Below, one piece after another: positions 41,112 through 50,391 of a stretch of DNA of 64,000 nucleotides; the first letter of the stretch is position 1, and each line of letters starts with the position of its first letter. The stretch comes from Saprospira grandis (GTDB lineage: Bacteria; Bacteroidota; Bacteroidia; Chitinophagales; Saprospiraceae). The stretch covers positions 248,001 through 312,000 of the forward strand of contig NZ_CP110854.1 in the NCBI RefSeq assembly GCF_027594745.1, written 5' to 3'. The position numbers and the translations under genes were made by a program. Under the pieces are notes generated by a model. It was not told the DNA's origin, searched no databases, and saw only the letters and a list, made by a program, of their open reading frames with translations.

Positions 41112-42653
41112 TTAGAGCGGCATATTGCCATGTTTTTTTCGGGGACGAACATCCACCTTGTTTTCTAACATCTTGAAGGCTTTAATCAAGCGTTCGCGAC
41201 TAGTAGAAGGCTCAATCACAGCATCGATAAAGCCGCGAGCGGCGGCGCGATAAGGATTGGCAAATTTTTCTGCGTATTCAGCTTCTTTTTCGGCCAATTT
41301 GGCGGCACTATCATCGGCCTCCATAATTTCTCGGCGGAAAATAATTTCTGAAGCGCCTTTAGCCCCCATCACCGCAATTTCTGCAGAAGGCCAAGCAAAG
41401 TTCAAGTCGGCGCCAATATGTTTAGAGTTCATCACATCATAGGCTCCGCCATAGGCTTTGCGCGTGATGACCGTGATGCGAGGAACGGTAGCCTCACAAA
41501 ATGCATAAAGTAATTTGGCCCCATTGCTAATGATGCCATTCCACTCTTGATCGGTGCCGGGCAAAAAGCCAGGAACATCTTCCAAAACTAAAAGAGGAAT
41601 ATTAAAAGCATCGCAAGTACGCACAAAGCGAGCGCCTTTTTTCGAGCAATCTACATCCAAACAACCCGCCAATACCATCGGATTATTGGCAACAACGCCA
41701 ATGCTTCTGCCGCCAAGGCGAGCAAAACCGACCACGATATTTTCTGCATACTCTTTATTGACCTCATAAAAAGAATCAGCATCTACCAACTCTTCAATCA
41801 AAGCACGCATATCGTAAGGATGATTGGGATTTTCGGGCACGATTGTATTTAGTGCCGGGCGTTCCTCTTGGCCCACTTCATAAGGCAGCATCGCTGCTTC
41901 TTCTTCACAGTTTTGGGGCAAATAAGAAAGCAACTTTTTAATCTGAAGCAAACAATCCATATCATTTTGAGCGGTAAAATGCGTCACGCCAGATTTTACG
42001 GCATGCGTCATGGCTCCACCCAATTCTTCAGCACTTACTTCTTCATTGGTCACGGTTTTGACCACATTTGGCCCCGTGATGAACATATAAGAGCTTTGCT
42101 CCACCATATAAATAAAATCGGTCAAAGCGGGAGAATAAACCGCACCGCCTGCGCAAGGGCCCATAATGGCCGAAATTTGTGGAATTACGCCAGAGGCCAA
42201 GGTATTGCGATAAAAAATATCGGCATAACCGCCCAAAGACTGTACGCCTTCCTGAATGCGCGCTCCACCAGAATCATTGAGGCCCACCAAAGGCGCCCCG
42301 TTTTTTATGGCCATATCCATCAACTTGCAGATTTTTTCTGCATGAGTTTCAGAAAGAGAACCGCCAAAAACGGTAAAATCTTGAGCAAAAACATAGACCA
42401 AGCGCCCTTCTACGGTTCCATAACCCGTCACGACACCATCGCCATAAATTTTTTGCTTTTCCATTCCAAAGTCATTGCAACGGTGGGTCACCAAAGCGCC
42501 CATTTCTTCAAAAGAACCTGGATCCAAGAAAAAATGAATACGTTCACGGGCCGTAAGTTTGCCCTTGGCATGTTGTTTCTCAATTCGTTTTTCTCCGCCA
42601 CCTTGAGCCGCTTGGGCCAATTTATCTTGCAGCGTTTGTAGTTTATCTTGCAT
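41112..42653 (-). CDS. pccB: acyl-CoA (propionyl-CoA) carboxylase beta subunit
   Basis: 513 residues, standard length. Carboxyltransferase features are KLTARERIHFFLDPGSFEE, the oxyanion loops DSGGARIQEGVQSLGGYADIFYRN and GPCAGGAVYSPALTDFIYMV, GPNVVKTVTNEEV and, in the C-terminal half, DVPGFLPGTDQEWNGIISNGAKLLYAFCEATVPRITVITRKAYGGAYDVM. It transfers carboxyl from biotin to propionyl-CoA or a related acyl-CoA. The biotin carboxylase/carrier subunit is not adjacent. Separated by 65 bp from the endonuclease V gene, same strand. Substrate choice (propionyl versus other acyl-CoA) is from overall similarity only. Confidence 0.92.
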   Translation of the reverse strand: MQDKLQTLQDKLAQAAQGGGEKRIEKQHAKGKLTARERIHFFLDPGSFEEMGALVTHRCNDFGMEKQKIYGDGVVTGYGTVEGRLVYVFAQDFTVFGGSLSETHAEKICKLMDMAIKNGAPLVGLNDSGGARIQEGVQSLGGYADIFYRNTLASGVIPQISAIMGPCAGGAVYSPALTDFIYMVEQSSYMFITGPNVVKTVTNEEVSAEELGGAMTHAVKSGVTHFTAQNDMDCLLQIKKLLSYLPQNCEEEAAMLPYEVGQEERPALNTIVPENPNHPYDMRALIEELVDADSFYEVNKEYAENIVVGFARLGGRSIGVVANNPMVLAGCLDVDCSKKGARFVRTCDAFNIPLLVLEDVPGFLPGTDQEWNGIISNGAKLLYAFCEATVPRITVITRKAYGGAYDVMNSKHIGADLNFAWPSAEIAVMGAKGASEIIFRREIMEADDSAAKLAEKEAEYAEKFANPYRAAARGFIDAVIEPSTSRERLIKAFKMLENKVDVRPRKKHGNMPL

Positions 42654-42718
42654 AGCTTCTCGATATTTTTTTCGCCGCCTAAAATGCTACTTTTTTAAGG
42701 GACGGCCAAACTTTGGTC

Positions 42719-43408
42719 CTAAAAAACTTGCCCTAAATGGCTTTGGCCCTTGGCAAATGCTCGGGCCGCATGATCTGCTCTTCGGATGGGCTCCGGAATC
42801 CGATAGCCCTGATCAGCCAACTGCAAAACCATTTCTCGAGCCGTTTCCAAATCTATTTTATGGCCTATACTTATATATATAGGCTTTACGCCCGCCTGCG
42901 TCCGCAAGGCATAGCCCAAAAGTTCCTCATTTTGCATAATGGGCGAAATACTTCCTCTTTCCTCTCCTTCCGGATCATCAACAGCCAATAAAGGACGCTT
43001 GGCCATACCAATGCTAGGCCGATCTAACTGAACGCCCAACCAACTAGCCACCCCCAATCGCCGAGGATGCGCAATGCCATGCCTATCAACCAATAAACAA
43101 CTGGCTTCTTCGCCCAATTTTTCTTCTAAGGCCAAAATAGCCGCCAATAAAGGTGGCCCCTCCCGAAAAGAAAAATATCGGGGCCGATATTCCATGCCCG
43201 CCTTTTGTAGCGATAAATATACTTTTTCTGCTCCTTCTTGCCAACGCAAAACATCTATGGCCACAAAAGCATCCTCTTCTACATACTGTATGTCTAAACT
43301 GAAGATCAAATCTCCCTTTTGGGGAGAATAGCCAGTACGTTCTACTTTTTGGGCCATTTTTTTCTGCGCCTCGGCCAATTCAGGGATTTCTTCAAAGGGA
43401 TTTGCCAT
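42719..43408 (-). CDS. nfi: endonuclease V
   Basis: 229 residues. Endonuclease V motifs: LIFSLDIQYVEEDAFVAI with the first metal Asp (about 39), YRPRYFSFREGPPLL with catalytic Glu, LLVDRHGIAHPRRLGVASWLGV with the second Asp, then PSIGMAKRPL and YISIGHKIDLETA. The enzyme cuts one phosphodiester 3' of deoxyinosine (or inosine in RNA). The glycine of the usual DGxG motif is Arg here (DRHG), a small departure. Ten bp after lolD, same operon. Confidence 0.92.
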   Translation of the reverse strand: MANPFEEIPELAEAQKKMAQKVERTGYSPQKGDLIFSLDIQYVEEDAFVAIDVLRWQEGAEKVYLSLQKAGMEYRPRYFSFREGPPLLAAILALEEKLGEEASCLLVDRHGIAHPRRLGVASWLGVQLDRPSIGMAKRPLLAVDDPEGEERGSISPIMQNEELLGYALRTQAGVKPIYISIGHKIDLETAREMVLQLADQGYRIPEPIRRADHAARAFAKGQSHLGQVF

Positions 43409-43418
43409 AGGATTAAGG

Positions 43419-44081
43419 TTAAGAGAGTTCTTCTACAATCAATCCATCTTGCATCCGCAAGCAGCGGTCGCTCATTTTGGCCAGCTCCATATTATGCGTC
43501 ACAATGACAAAAGTTTGTTCAAAATCTTTACGCAGATTAAAAAAGAGCTGATGCAATTCTTCCGAATTTTGACTGTCCAAATTCCCCGAAGGTTCATCGG
43601 CAAAGACTACCGCCGGCGAGTTAATCAAAGCTCTGGCCACCGCCACCCGCTGTTGCTCTCCGCCCGACAATTGCTGGGGTTTATGGTCCATACGATCTGC
43701 TAAGCCCAAATAATCCAGCAGTTCTTTGGCCTTTTTATGCGCCTGTTTTTCTGGCGTTTTCTTAATAAAAGCTGGCATGCAAACATTTTCTAGAGCCGTA
43801 AATTCTGGCAAAAGATGATGAAACTGAAAAACAAAACCAATTTGCTCATTCCGAAAGCGAGAAAGCGCCTTTTTCTTCATCTCCCCACAATTCTGCCCAT
43901 CAATCCAGAGCTCCCCCTCATCGGCTTGGTCCAAAGTGCCCATAATATGCAGCAGCGTACTTTTTCCCGCCCCCGATTTTCCAACAATACTCACCAGCTC
44001 GCCCTTGGCAATCTCTAAACTTACGCCCTTGAGCACCTGCAATTGCTGATAAGATTTACGAATATTTACTGCTTTGATCAT
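43419..44081 (-). CDS. lolD: LolD-type ABC transporter ATP-binding protein
   Basis: 220 residues. Walker A VGKSGAGKSTLL (about 34), the LolD/MacB group text GTLDQADEGELWIDG, Q-loop FQFHHLLPEFTALENVCMPA, signature LSGGEQQRVAVARAL, Walker B VVFADEPSGNLD and switch THNMELA. It powers release of lipoproteins from the inner membrane with LolCE-type permeases, or a related MacB-type export. The permease genes are not in this neighbourhood. Head of the lolD-nfi unit. Confidence 0.88.
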   Translation of the reverse strand: MIKAVNIRKSYQQLQVLKGVSLEIAKGELVSIVGKSGAGKSTLLHIMGTLDQADEGELWIDGQNCGEMKKKALSRFRNEQIGFVFQFHHLLPEFTALENVCMPAFIKKTPEKQAHKKAKELLDYLGLADRMDHKPQQLSGGEQQRVAVARALINSPAVVFADEPSGNLDSQNSEELHQLFFNLRKDFEQTFVIVTHNMELAKMSDRCLRMQDGLIVEELS

Positions 44082-44143
44082 TTTCTTCGATTTGCCGAAA
44101 AGATAAACATTTTTCCAGAAGATTTTTATCTAGATGAGCTTTT

Positions 44144-44284
44144 GGGGCCCGCGGCCAACTCAGCCTTCGGCTTCTGTCGGCCGCCGCTATGCTCCGCGGC
44201 TCGCTGTTCGCTCGGCCCTGCGTTTTTTCGCTGCGCTCAAAAACTGGGTCTGGCCTACGGCCACCGCTGCGCAGCGCTGGGCCA
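44144..44284 (+). repeat. GC-rich intergenic repeat, copy 15
   Basis: Starts TTTTGGGGCCCGCGGCC and has CGCTCGGCCCTGCGTTTTTTC and the CACCGCTGCGCAGCGCTGGG end. This is the same end type as copies 2 and 3, in opposite orientation. Confidence 0.85.
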
Positions 44285-44289
44285 AAAAA

Positions 44290-44323
44290 AAAGCGAAACT
44301 TGCTATTCAGCAAGTTTCGCTTT
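44290..44323 (-). terminator. terminator of the lipoprotein gene at 44344
   Basis: 15-bp perfect stem AAAGCGAAACTTGCT / AGCAAGTTTCGCTTT with ATTC loop, T-run for leftward transcription. Confidence 0.88.
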
Positions 44324-44343
44324 GCGCCATTCAGCTCATCCGC

Positions 44344-44886
44344 CTAAATACCAAAGAGCTCGGCATCTACAAAAAACTTAGTGTAGATATTTAGCTCATG
44401 GTCTTGGCTAATCGCCTCATCGGTTACGGCATTGATTCTTAGGCTAAATTCATCGGCCTTGATGTACTCTTGAAGATCTACGCCAGTGGTGGTCAAACTC
44501 AATGACTCTCCAGCCGCTACATCTACAGAATCTTGGTAGGCAATCCGAGTTTCACCCAAGCTATCGGCAGAAATAAAGACCTCAATAGACTCTAGAAAAG
44601 AGAAATCGGCCCCAGAAGGACTGTTAATCGTCAAGGTCATTTCTGTCAATTGAATTTCTTCAATTAGGTCCTTACGGGTGTCATTCGACTCAAAGGTAGA
44701 AGTCGAGCTACTGTTAATCGCAGGAGTAGACACATCAAAAGGAACTTGCACCCCAAAGGTAGAGGGAATAGTGACCGTACTATTATAGTCTAGATTAAAC
44801 TGCGTAAATTTTTCGACTTCTTCACAAGAAGACAAAAGGCCCAAGCTTAGAAAAAGGCCAAGGAAATAAAATGCGAATCTTTTCAT
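44344..44886 (-). CDS. lipoprotein, unknown function
   Basis: 180 residues. Signal peptide with lipobox LLSSC (Cys20), then a beta-rich, Thr/Ser/Asp-rich mature part (DYNSTVTIPSTFGVQVPFDV, MTLTINSPSGADFSFLESIEVFISAD). It looks like a surface or periplasmic beta-sandwich. No catalytic motif. It is the last gene after the SGNH-LysM gene (29-bp gap), so it may serve the same envelope process. Confidence 0.8.
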   Translation of the reverse strand: MKRFAFYFLGLFLSLGLLSSCEEVEKFTQFNLDYNSTVTIPSTFGVQVPFDVSTPAINSSSTSTFESNDTRKDLIEEIQLTEMTLTINSPSGADFSFLESIEVFISADSLGETRIAYQDSVDVAAGESLSLTTTGVDLQEYIKADEFSLRINAVTDEAISQDHELNIYTKFFVDAELFGI

Positions 44887-44915
44887 CTTGTTAGTTTTTG
44901 GGCCTAAGGGCCAAG

Positions 44916-46445
44916 TTATTTATAAATTTTAAGGCGATCGCCCTTATAGATGGTGTTCTTGCTTTTATTGTTCCATCTTTTCAATTCCTGAATGCTCACA
45001 TTGTATTTTAAGCTAATCGAATACAGGGATTCTCCTCTTTTAACGATATGTGTGCGGTATTTGCCAGTAGCTGCCGCAGGTTTTTGATTACTTTTTGTCG
45101 TTTTCTGGCTCATAGACTCCGACTTGGGTTTTCCTCCATTTCTTAAGACGGCCTGTTCTTCCTTAAGTTTATCGATGCGGAAGAAGAACTCATTTTCCTT
45201 GGGGTTTTCATCCAACCAAGCCAAACTATTTTGTAGGGCCTCAAAGAAGAGGTCTCCTTTTAGGCGGTAGCCTTTTACGGTTAGGTGGACCATATCTGGC
45301 TGGGCCAAGCGGCTTTTGGTCCAATCTAACATTTTGCGTTGGCCGCCAGAAATCCAGTACCAATCAAAGAGCGCACATTTTTTATCATAGGCAATTTTGT
45401 GCATCATATCCGAGAAAGGCTCTCCAGACATACAGTTCTTTTTCTTCCAGAAAAGGTCTTGCGTACTAGTCAAAATAATACAAATATCGGGTACAGCCTT
45501 ACGCATCTTATCAATGATGGTTTTGATTTCGCTTTCGAGCTCGGGCTCAATCTTATCATAATATAGATAATCATTGGTCCCAAAATCAATAATAGCTACA
45601 TCGGGCTGTAGGTGGGGCAATTGCTCCCAGAGCAATACCTGATTGAGCAAAGAGTTGTACTTGGCCGCTCCTACTCCAGCATTATGGACCACAGCGCCCT
45701 TATCGGCTTCGTCCTCTAGGCTCATACCATAAAACTCAAACTCCGACTCATATTTATTGCGGCGAACAATATGTAAGGTCAACTTTTGGTCCGTAATAGC
45801 AGGCAGTTCTACCTCAATGTAAGGCTTGCGGCTAGACGCATCCACAATGACGGGAATTCTCTTACCGCTGGTTTCTACCACAATATCAAAGCTGCGAATA
45901 TCTCGCTTGCAAAAGATTTTTAGCTGGCGGTAGTTTTTGGGGACTGGCTTTTTAAACTCAAAGACCAGGCTGCTGTTGGCCTGTTCGGTCCGACAACTCA
46001 TCCCCCGAATTCCCAAAGGCAGTTTGAGGCGCATGCGAAAGCTACGCTCCGCAATCCATTTTCCCGTATGCTTGGTTTTATACTCTATAGAGGAGTACGT
46101 TCTGGCGGTAGAAGTGGGAAACATCAGCCCACGGCCCGTTGCTCCATGTACTTCCTGCATCCGCTTTCGGATTTGGCCAGGCAAGGCATCATTCTGACAA
46201 TGAGAGTCGCCAAAATGAATGACAGTCAATTTCTCCTTATCGGTCCGTTTCCACTTCTGGCGCAAGGTCTCTAAGGCGTCCCGGTTATAAAACTGCAGCA
46301 TATTGAGCTCGGGATGCATCCAAGGGTATTCAGACAGATCCACCTTTGTGGTCGGCGTAAATTTTACAGCTTCGGGCTGTGCCTGACAGGCCTGCTGGGC
46401 AAAAATGAGGAGGAGTACGGCAAAAAAACTAATTCGTCCAAACAT
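44916..46445 (-). CDS. secreted SGNH/GDSL hydrolase with C-terminal LysM domain
   Basis: 509 residues. Signal peptide ending near QACQA. SGNH blocks are IHFGDSHCQNDALPG (nucleophile Ser, about residue 80), a beta-rich insertion like those of SGNH acetyltransferases, Gly in HNAGVGAAKYN, DFGTNDYLYYD (Asn), and DMVHLTVKGYRLKGD with the Asp/His pair. The last 45 residues form a LysM module (THIVKRGESLYSISLKYNV...LKRWNNKSKNTIYKGDRLKIY), which binds peptidoglycan. With the MBOAT and DHHW genes upstream it fits an O-acetylation/de-acetylation set acting on cell-wall glycan (compare PatA/PatB, AlgI/AlgJ/AlgX). Confidence 0.9.
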   Translation of the reverse strand: MFGRISFFAVLLLIFAQQACQAQPEAVKFTPTTKVDLSEYPWMHPELNMLQFYNRDALETLRQKWKRTDKEKLTVIHFGDSHCQNDALPGQIRKRMQEVHGATGRGLMFPTSTARTYSSIEYKTKHTGKWIAERSFRMRLKLPLGIRGMSCRTEQANSSLVFEFKKPVPKNYRQLKIFCKRDIRSFDIVVETSGKRIPVIVDASSRKPYIEVELPAITDQKLTLHIVRRNKYESEFEFYGMSLEDEADKGAVVHNAGVGAAKYNSLLNQVLLWEQLPHLQPDVAIIDFGTNDYLYYDKIEPELESEIKTIIDKMRKAVPDICIILTSTQDLFWKKKNCMSGEPFSDMMHKIAYDKKCALFDWYWISGGQRKMLDWTKSRLAQPDMVHLTVKGYRLKGDLFFEALQNSLAWLDENPKENEFFFRIDKLKEEQAVLRNGGKPKSESMSQKTTKSNQKPAAATGKYRTHIVKRGESLYSISLKYNVSIQELKRWNNKSKNTIYKGDRLKIYK

Positions 46446-46516
46446 GAATTCTTCTATTTTAGGCGGTTGAGCAGTTATTTTTTAAGCTCGAAAAGCAAGC
46501 GCAAAGCATGCGCTTC

Positions 46517-46648
46517 GGCTTAGCGCTGTGAAGGGGTGGCCGAAGGCCAGACGGAGCTTTTTTGAGCAAAGCGAAAAAAAGCGAACGGCCGAGCAGACCT
46601 GCGAGCCCCGCAACATAGCGACCCGAGCAGAGCGAGGGGAAGCCCCAA
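46517..46648 (-). repeat. GC-rich intergenic repeat, copy 16
   Basis: TAGCGCTGTGAAGGGGTGGCC at left, core GGCCGAGCAGACCTGCGAGC, end GAAGCCCC. Sits in the 233-bp gap that splits the acetylation operon. Confidence 0.8.
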
Positions 46649-46678
46649 ATTAAAACAATTAAACAGTGCGCTGAGTTT

Positions 46679-48199
46679 CTAATTCTGGGGCAAACTGTCC
46701 CATTCTTCCTTGGCGGCTTTGGCGGCTTGCTCTGCCAATTCTTTTTGTTTTTTCAGGTAGAGCTCATTGTATTTTTCTGCCTTACCCAAATGACGCGAAA
46801 GGAAGTCGCCCATCGGAAACATTTTTTTGCGGGCGGGCACTGCATGAGGCGCACAAACGCCCCCCTGCGTCAATAAACGCTTAATCATTTTGACATGTGA
46901 AGGCGTATTGGCCGAAAAACTATTGTGGAAGAGAATCAGGTCGGTCACCTTGTTCTTTTCCATAAAGTCCATCAAATTCCCCTTAAAATAGCGGTAATCG
47001 ATCACATAGGTTCGCTCAAAATGCGAGGGAATATAAGTAGCAAATGGATTCCCATAAGAGTTTTTAACCACCAAAGCACGGCGATGATTGGAGGTATCCT
47101 GCTCGCTAAAAACGCAAATAGCGGGATAATCTCCCCCCAAAAAGACCCCATAAGCGGCCCCACCTTTGGCATTTTCGATATACAGACGGCTGCCCGCCAA
47201 ACGGCTATAATCGGCCCCGACCAAGCGGTAAGTTTTGTGGCGGAAAGGGATTTTAAAGTACTCTACCGAATCGCCTTTTTCCTTCAGGCGTTTGTCTCTA
47301 GTTTTAAGGTAGAGCGAGCCCAAAAAGTTGGGGATAGTGCCCTGTTCCATTTCCTCAATCGGAATCGCTTTTAGGCCAGCCTCATCGCAAAAGGCTTTGT
47401 AGGCATAATAGGCCCCACGGCCCGTCCAATGATGGTCCGTATTGAAAAACAAATATTCGTCTTTATGCTTAAAGAGCTCGGTGGTCACATCAAAGGCATG
47501 CACGGCAGAGTCCAAATAATGATAGATCGTATCAATATTTTTGCGTTCTGAAACCGCCTCCTCTATGTATTCTGAAGGCAGGTAAAATTCGCCATGGGTG
47601 GGCGTAACCCCACAATGCAACTGGATCCCTTTGGGTGCCAACTTCTTTTGGTATTCGTTCACGACTCTGGCCCAAAGCTTAGCGGTGTTTCGGCTACCGC
47701 CAAACATCTGTATCGCCATGCCTTCATAGATGAGTAGACCTCGACTAAGGCGCTGTACATCAGAGGCAAAGCCCTCATTTTCAAATAGATTATTGGCACT
47801 GCTGTCTTGGGCCAAAGAATCGCCTCCAACGGTCTGTAAACTATCGCCTTGTAAGCTATCGTTGGCCGCAGCAATGGCATCTATACCCGCATCCATATCT
47901 ACTCCTTCGGCATAAAACTTTACATCTTCATTCGCAAAACCTCGGTGGTTTTCAATAAACTTCGCAACAGCCACCCAACGCTCCCGAAAAGGAAAATTAT
48001 CAGAGAAATGAAGGTCCAAACTGTCGGTGTAGCCCCCCGCAAATAATTTTTCGGCAGAAAAAGACGGCATAGGCGCCAGCTCCCGCTTCTCAATTTCAGA
48101 AACTTGCTGCTTGGGCAAAACAAAAAACAAAATGCCTAAAACCCCCAAGGGAATCATAAACAAAATGGCATTCAAACGATATGGATAAGGGGTGTTCAT
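46679..48199 (-). CDS. DHHW-family (AlgJ/AlgX-like) acetylation accessory protein
   Basis: 506 residues. One N-terminal membrane anchor (LNAILFMIPLGVLGILFFVLP), then an SGNH-like fold of the DHHW type: LHFSDNFPFRERWV near residue 65, FFNTDHHWTGRGAYYAYKAFC (Asp-His pair), VKNSYGNPFATYIPSHFERTYVIDYRYF with the Ser, and LILFHNSFS. Such proteins transfer acetyl groups, passed across the membrane by an MBOAT protein, onto exported polysaccharide. It starts 3 bp after the MBOAT stop. Confidence 0.9.
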   Translation of the reverse strand: MNTPYPYRLNAILFMIPLGVLGILFFVLPKQQVSEIEKRELAPMPSFSAEKLFAGGYTDSLDLHFSDNFPFRERWVAVAKFIENHRGFANEDVKFYAEGVDMDAGIDAIAAANDSLQGDSLQTVGGDSLAQDSSANNLFENEGFASDVQRLSRGLLIYEGMAIQMFGGSRNTAKLWARVVNEYQKKLAPKGIQLHCGVTPTHGEFYLPSEYIEEAVSERKNIDTIYHYLDSAVHAFDVTTELFKHKDEYLFFNTDHHWTGRGAYYAYKAFCDEAGLKAIPIEEMEQGTIPNFLGSLYLKTRDKRLKEKGDSVEYFKIPFRHKTYRLVGADYSRLAGSRLYIENAKGGAAYGVFLGGDYPAICVFSEQDTSNHRRALVVKNSYGNPFATYIPSHFERTYVIDYRYFKGNLMDFMEKNKVTDLILFHNSFSANTPSHVKMIKRLLTQGGVCAPHAVPARKKMFPMGDFLSRHLGKAEKYNELYLKKQKELAEQAAKAAKEEWDSLPQN

Positions 48200-48202
48200 A
48201 AG

Positions 48203-49636
48203 CTAGAAACGATAATAAATGAAGGGATTGAAGGAATCGCCAACCAAAAGGGCCATAGATGCAAGAAGCAAAATTAACTGGATAATTCCCAAGGACCACC
48301 AATAAAGCAAACCCGACTGAAAACGCAGCTTGTTCTCAAACCATTTTCCAAATGGCGGATAAATGGGCAAGCAAAGCAGTACCGCCAAAGCCAACCAATA
48401 GGCATGCTCTTTCAAGACAAGGCCCAGCTTAAAGTTCCAAAACGCATTTTCACTGGCGCCTACCATAATTTCAAAGAATTGGAATAACTGACTGCTGTCC
48501 TCAAAGTAAAAGAGCACCCAGCTAAACATGACCGCAATCAATAAATAAGCATGACTGAAAATAGCCGGCAAACGCTTAAAGATTTTATTCAAAATCAAAC
48601 GCTCCAATAAGATCAACACACCAAAATATAAGCCCCAAAAGACAAAGTTCCAACTTGCGCCATGCCAAAGGCCCGTCAAAAACCAAACGACGAAAAGGTT
48701 AAGGTAGCCCCTTAGTTTCCCCTTGCGGTTTCCCCCCAAAGGTATATATATGTAGTCCTTGAAAAAGCTCCCCAATGACATATGCCAACGCCGCCAGAAG
48801 TCTGCGGTGCTCTTTGCTATATATGGATAATTGAAGTTCTCGTAATAGTGAAAGCCAAACATCCTTCCCAAACCAATCGCCATATCGGAATAGCCCGAAA
48901 AGTCATAGTAGATCTGCAAAGCAAACATAAAAATCCCAAACCAGGCCTCGGCAACGGTAATGGTACTCAAATCTAATGGATTGCCCGGCTCGCCCAAATA
49001 CAAAACAGCCAAACCACCCGCCACATTGGCAATGAAGACTTTCTTAAACAACCCAATGCAAAATCGCAAGATGCCCTGACTAATATCATAGGCCGTTTCT
49101 TTCCGATTGTTAATGTTGTCCTCAATATCCGAATAACGAACAATCGGACCAGCCACCAACTGATGAAATAAACTGACAAACATCAGAAAACGCAGAAAAC
49201 TTTTTTGCGCCTTGACCTGCCCTCTATACACATCTACAGTATAAGAAATGGTCTGAAAGCTATAAAAGGAAATTCCAATAGGCAAGGCATATTTGGTCGG
49301 CTCAAAGGCGGTCCCAAACAAGGCATTGAAGTTTTCATAAAGGAAAACATTGTACTTAAAGGTGGCTAGCAAACCCAAATTGACCAACAAAGAAGAAATC
49401 AAGCCCCATTTGGCATGGGCCGTCCCCCTAAAATGCTCAATCCAACGCCCATTGCCATAGTCCACCATGGCCGAAATAATCAGCAAGATGATCCAGACCG
49501 GCTCCCCCCAAGCATAAAAAGCCAAAGAGAATAAAGTCAGCAGAATATTACGATAGGTCTTGTTGTCTACCGCATAGTAGAGCACTAAATGCAGGGGCAG
49601 AAAGACCGTTAAGAAGATGAGGCTAGCAAATACCAT
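48203..49636 (-). CDS. MBOAT-family O-acyltransferase (AlgI/PatA-like)
   Basis: I choose the ATG at 49636 (MVFASLIFLTVFLPLHLVLYY), which places the first membrane helix at the N-terminus; the frame opens at 49687. About 477 residues with ten or more helices. MBOAT markers: ALPIGISFYSFQTISYTVDVYRG, LVAGPIVRYSDIEDNI, DFSGYSDMAIGLGRMFGF, DFWRRWHMSLGSFFKDYIYIPLGGN and catalytic His in LTGLWHGASWNFVFWGLYFG. It moves acetyl groups across the inner membrane for glycan O-acetylation. First gene of the cluster MBOAT-DHHW-SGNH/LysM-lipoprotein. Confidence 0.93.
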   Translation of the reverse strand: MVFASLIFLTVFLPLHLVLYYAVDNKTYRNILLTLFSLAFYAWGEPVWIILLIISAMVDYGNGRWIEHFRGTAHAKWGLISSLLVNLGLLATFKYNVFLYENFNALFGTAFEPTKYALPIGISFYSFQTISYTVDVYRGQVKAQKSFLRFLMFVSLFHQLVAGPIVRYSDIEDNINNRKETAYDISQGILRFCIGLFKKVFIANVAGGLAVLYLGEPGNPLDLSTITVAEAWFGIFMFALQIYYDFSGYSDMAIGLGRMFGFHYYENFNYPYIAKSTADFWRRWHMSLGSFFKDYIYIPLGGNRKGKLRGYLNLFVVWFLTGLWHGASWNFVFWGLYFGVLILLERLILNKIFKRLPAIFSHAYLLIAVMFSWVLFYFEDSSQLFQFFEIMVGASENAFWNFKLGLVLKEHAYWLALAVLLCLPIYPPFGKWFENKLRFQSGLLYWWSLGIIQLILLLASMALLVGDSFNPFIYYRF

Positions 49637-49750
49637 TAAATACGCTTTGAAAAAGTCCAGCTTGGTCGTTAAATCATTGACCCGCAAAAGTACAAATATC
49701 TATAGTATTTATCTACCTATTTCTGCCGCTGTTTTTTATTGCTGTTTTTT

Positions 49751-49862
49751 GGGGCCTCCTGCCTTCGGCAGGCGCTACGCTGCAGGGCTCGCAGGTCTGC
49801 TCGGCCCTGCGGCCTGACGGCCTTGGTCTGCGGCTTCGCCGCCCCCTTTCGCATCGCTAGGC
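49751..49862 (+). repeat. GC-rich intergenic repeat, copy 17
   Basis: TTTTTTGGGGCCTCCTGCC at left, GCTCGCAGGTCTGCTCGGCC core, TCGCATCGCTAGGCC at right. Upstream of the MBOAT gene. Confidence 0.8.
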
Positions 49863-49955
49863 CAATATTTCGCCGCTAAGCGCCTATTGTTAAACTGTAG
49901 TAGGGTCAGTCCAGAAAAAAAAGATAGGGCATTATAGATATGCCCGGAGGGATTT

Positions 49956-50261
49956 GTAAACTGCAAATTAGCTGGGGGACTTGTATCTGGTCATTCTGCA
50001 ATTGCAGATTAGCGCTGAACAACTGTTTCTCCCTATTCTGCAAATGCAGATTAGCTGGGGGACTTGTATCTGGTCATTCTGCAATTGCAGATTAGCGCTG
50101 AACAACTGTATCTGGCCATTCTGCAAATGCAGATTAGCTCTGAACAACTGTTTCTCCCTATTCTGCAAATGCAAATTAGCTAGGGGACTTGTATCTGGCC
50201 ATTCTGCAATTGCAAATTAACGCTGAACAACTGTTTCTCCCCATTCTGCAAATACAAATAA
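49956..50261. repeat. minisatellite: 21-nt repeat with two alternating spacers
   Basis: Seven copies of ATTCTGCAAWTGCARATTARC (the last one degenerate), with a truncated copy in front. They are separated by 20- to 21-nt spacers of only two kinds: A (TGGGGGACTTGTATCTGGTC) and B (GCTGAACAACTGTTTCTCCC). Order A B A B/A-hybrid B A B. Copies after A read TGCAATTGCA, copies after B read TGCAAATGCA, so the true unit is an 82- to 83-bp dimer. The core CTGCAATTGCAG is a perfect palindrome. It is not CRISPR, because the spacers are reused. Lies in the gap between divergent MBOAT and lipoprotein genes. Confidence 0.9.
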
Positions 50262-50391
50262 ACAAGATGCGGCCGTTTTGGCTGTATTTGCATCATCCGA
50301 AGCTTGCTAAACTAGCGTTTAGCTGCCGCCTTGGACCAAGAAGGACCTAAAACGATTCTCTAGCTGCATCAAGCAAGAGTTTGCCCTAAAA

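Noticed and set aside
49968..50174. Repeat-peptide gene on the minus strand
   Set aside because: The frame holds 14-residue repeats only across 42-nt units; 41-nt units shift it, so the coding reading is not kept through the array.
49956..50261. CRISPR array
   Set aside because: The repeats are 21 nt and the spacers fall into just two recurring sequences, one a hybrid of both. A CRISPR array has unique spacers. It is also 45 kb from cas1-cas2.
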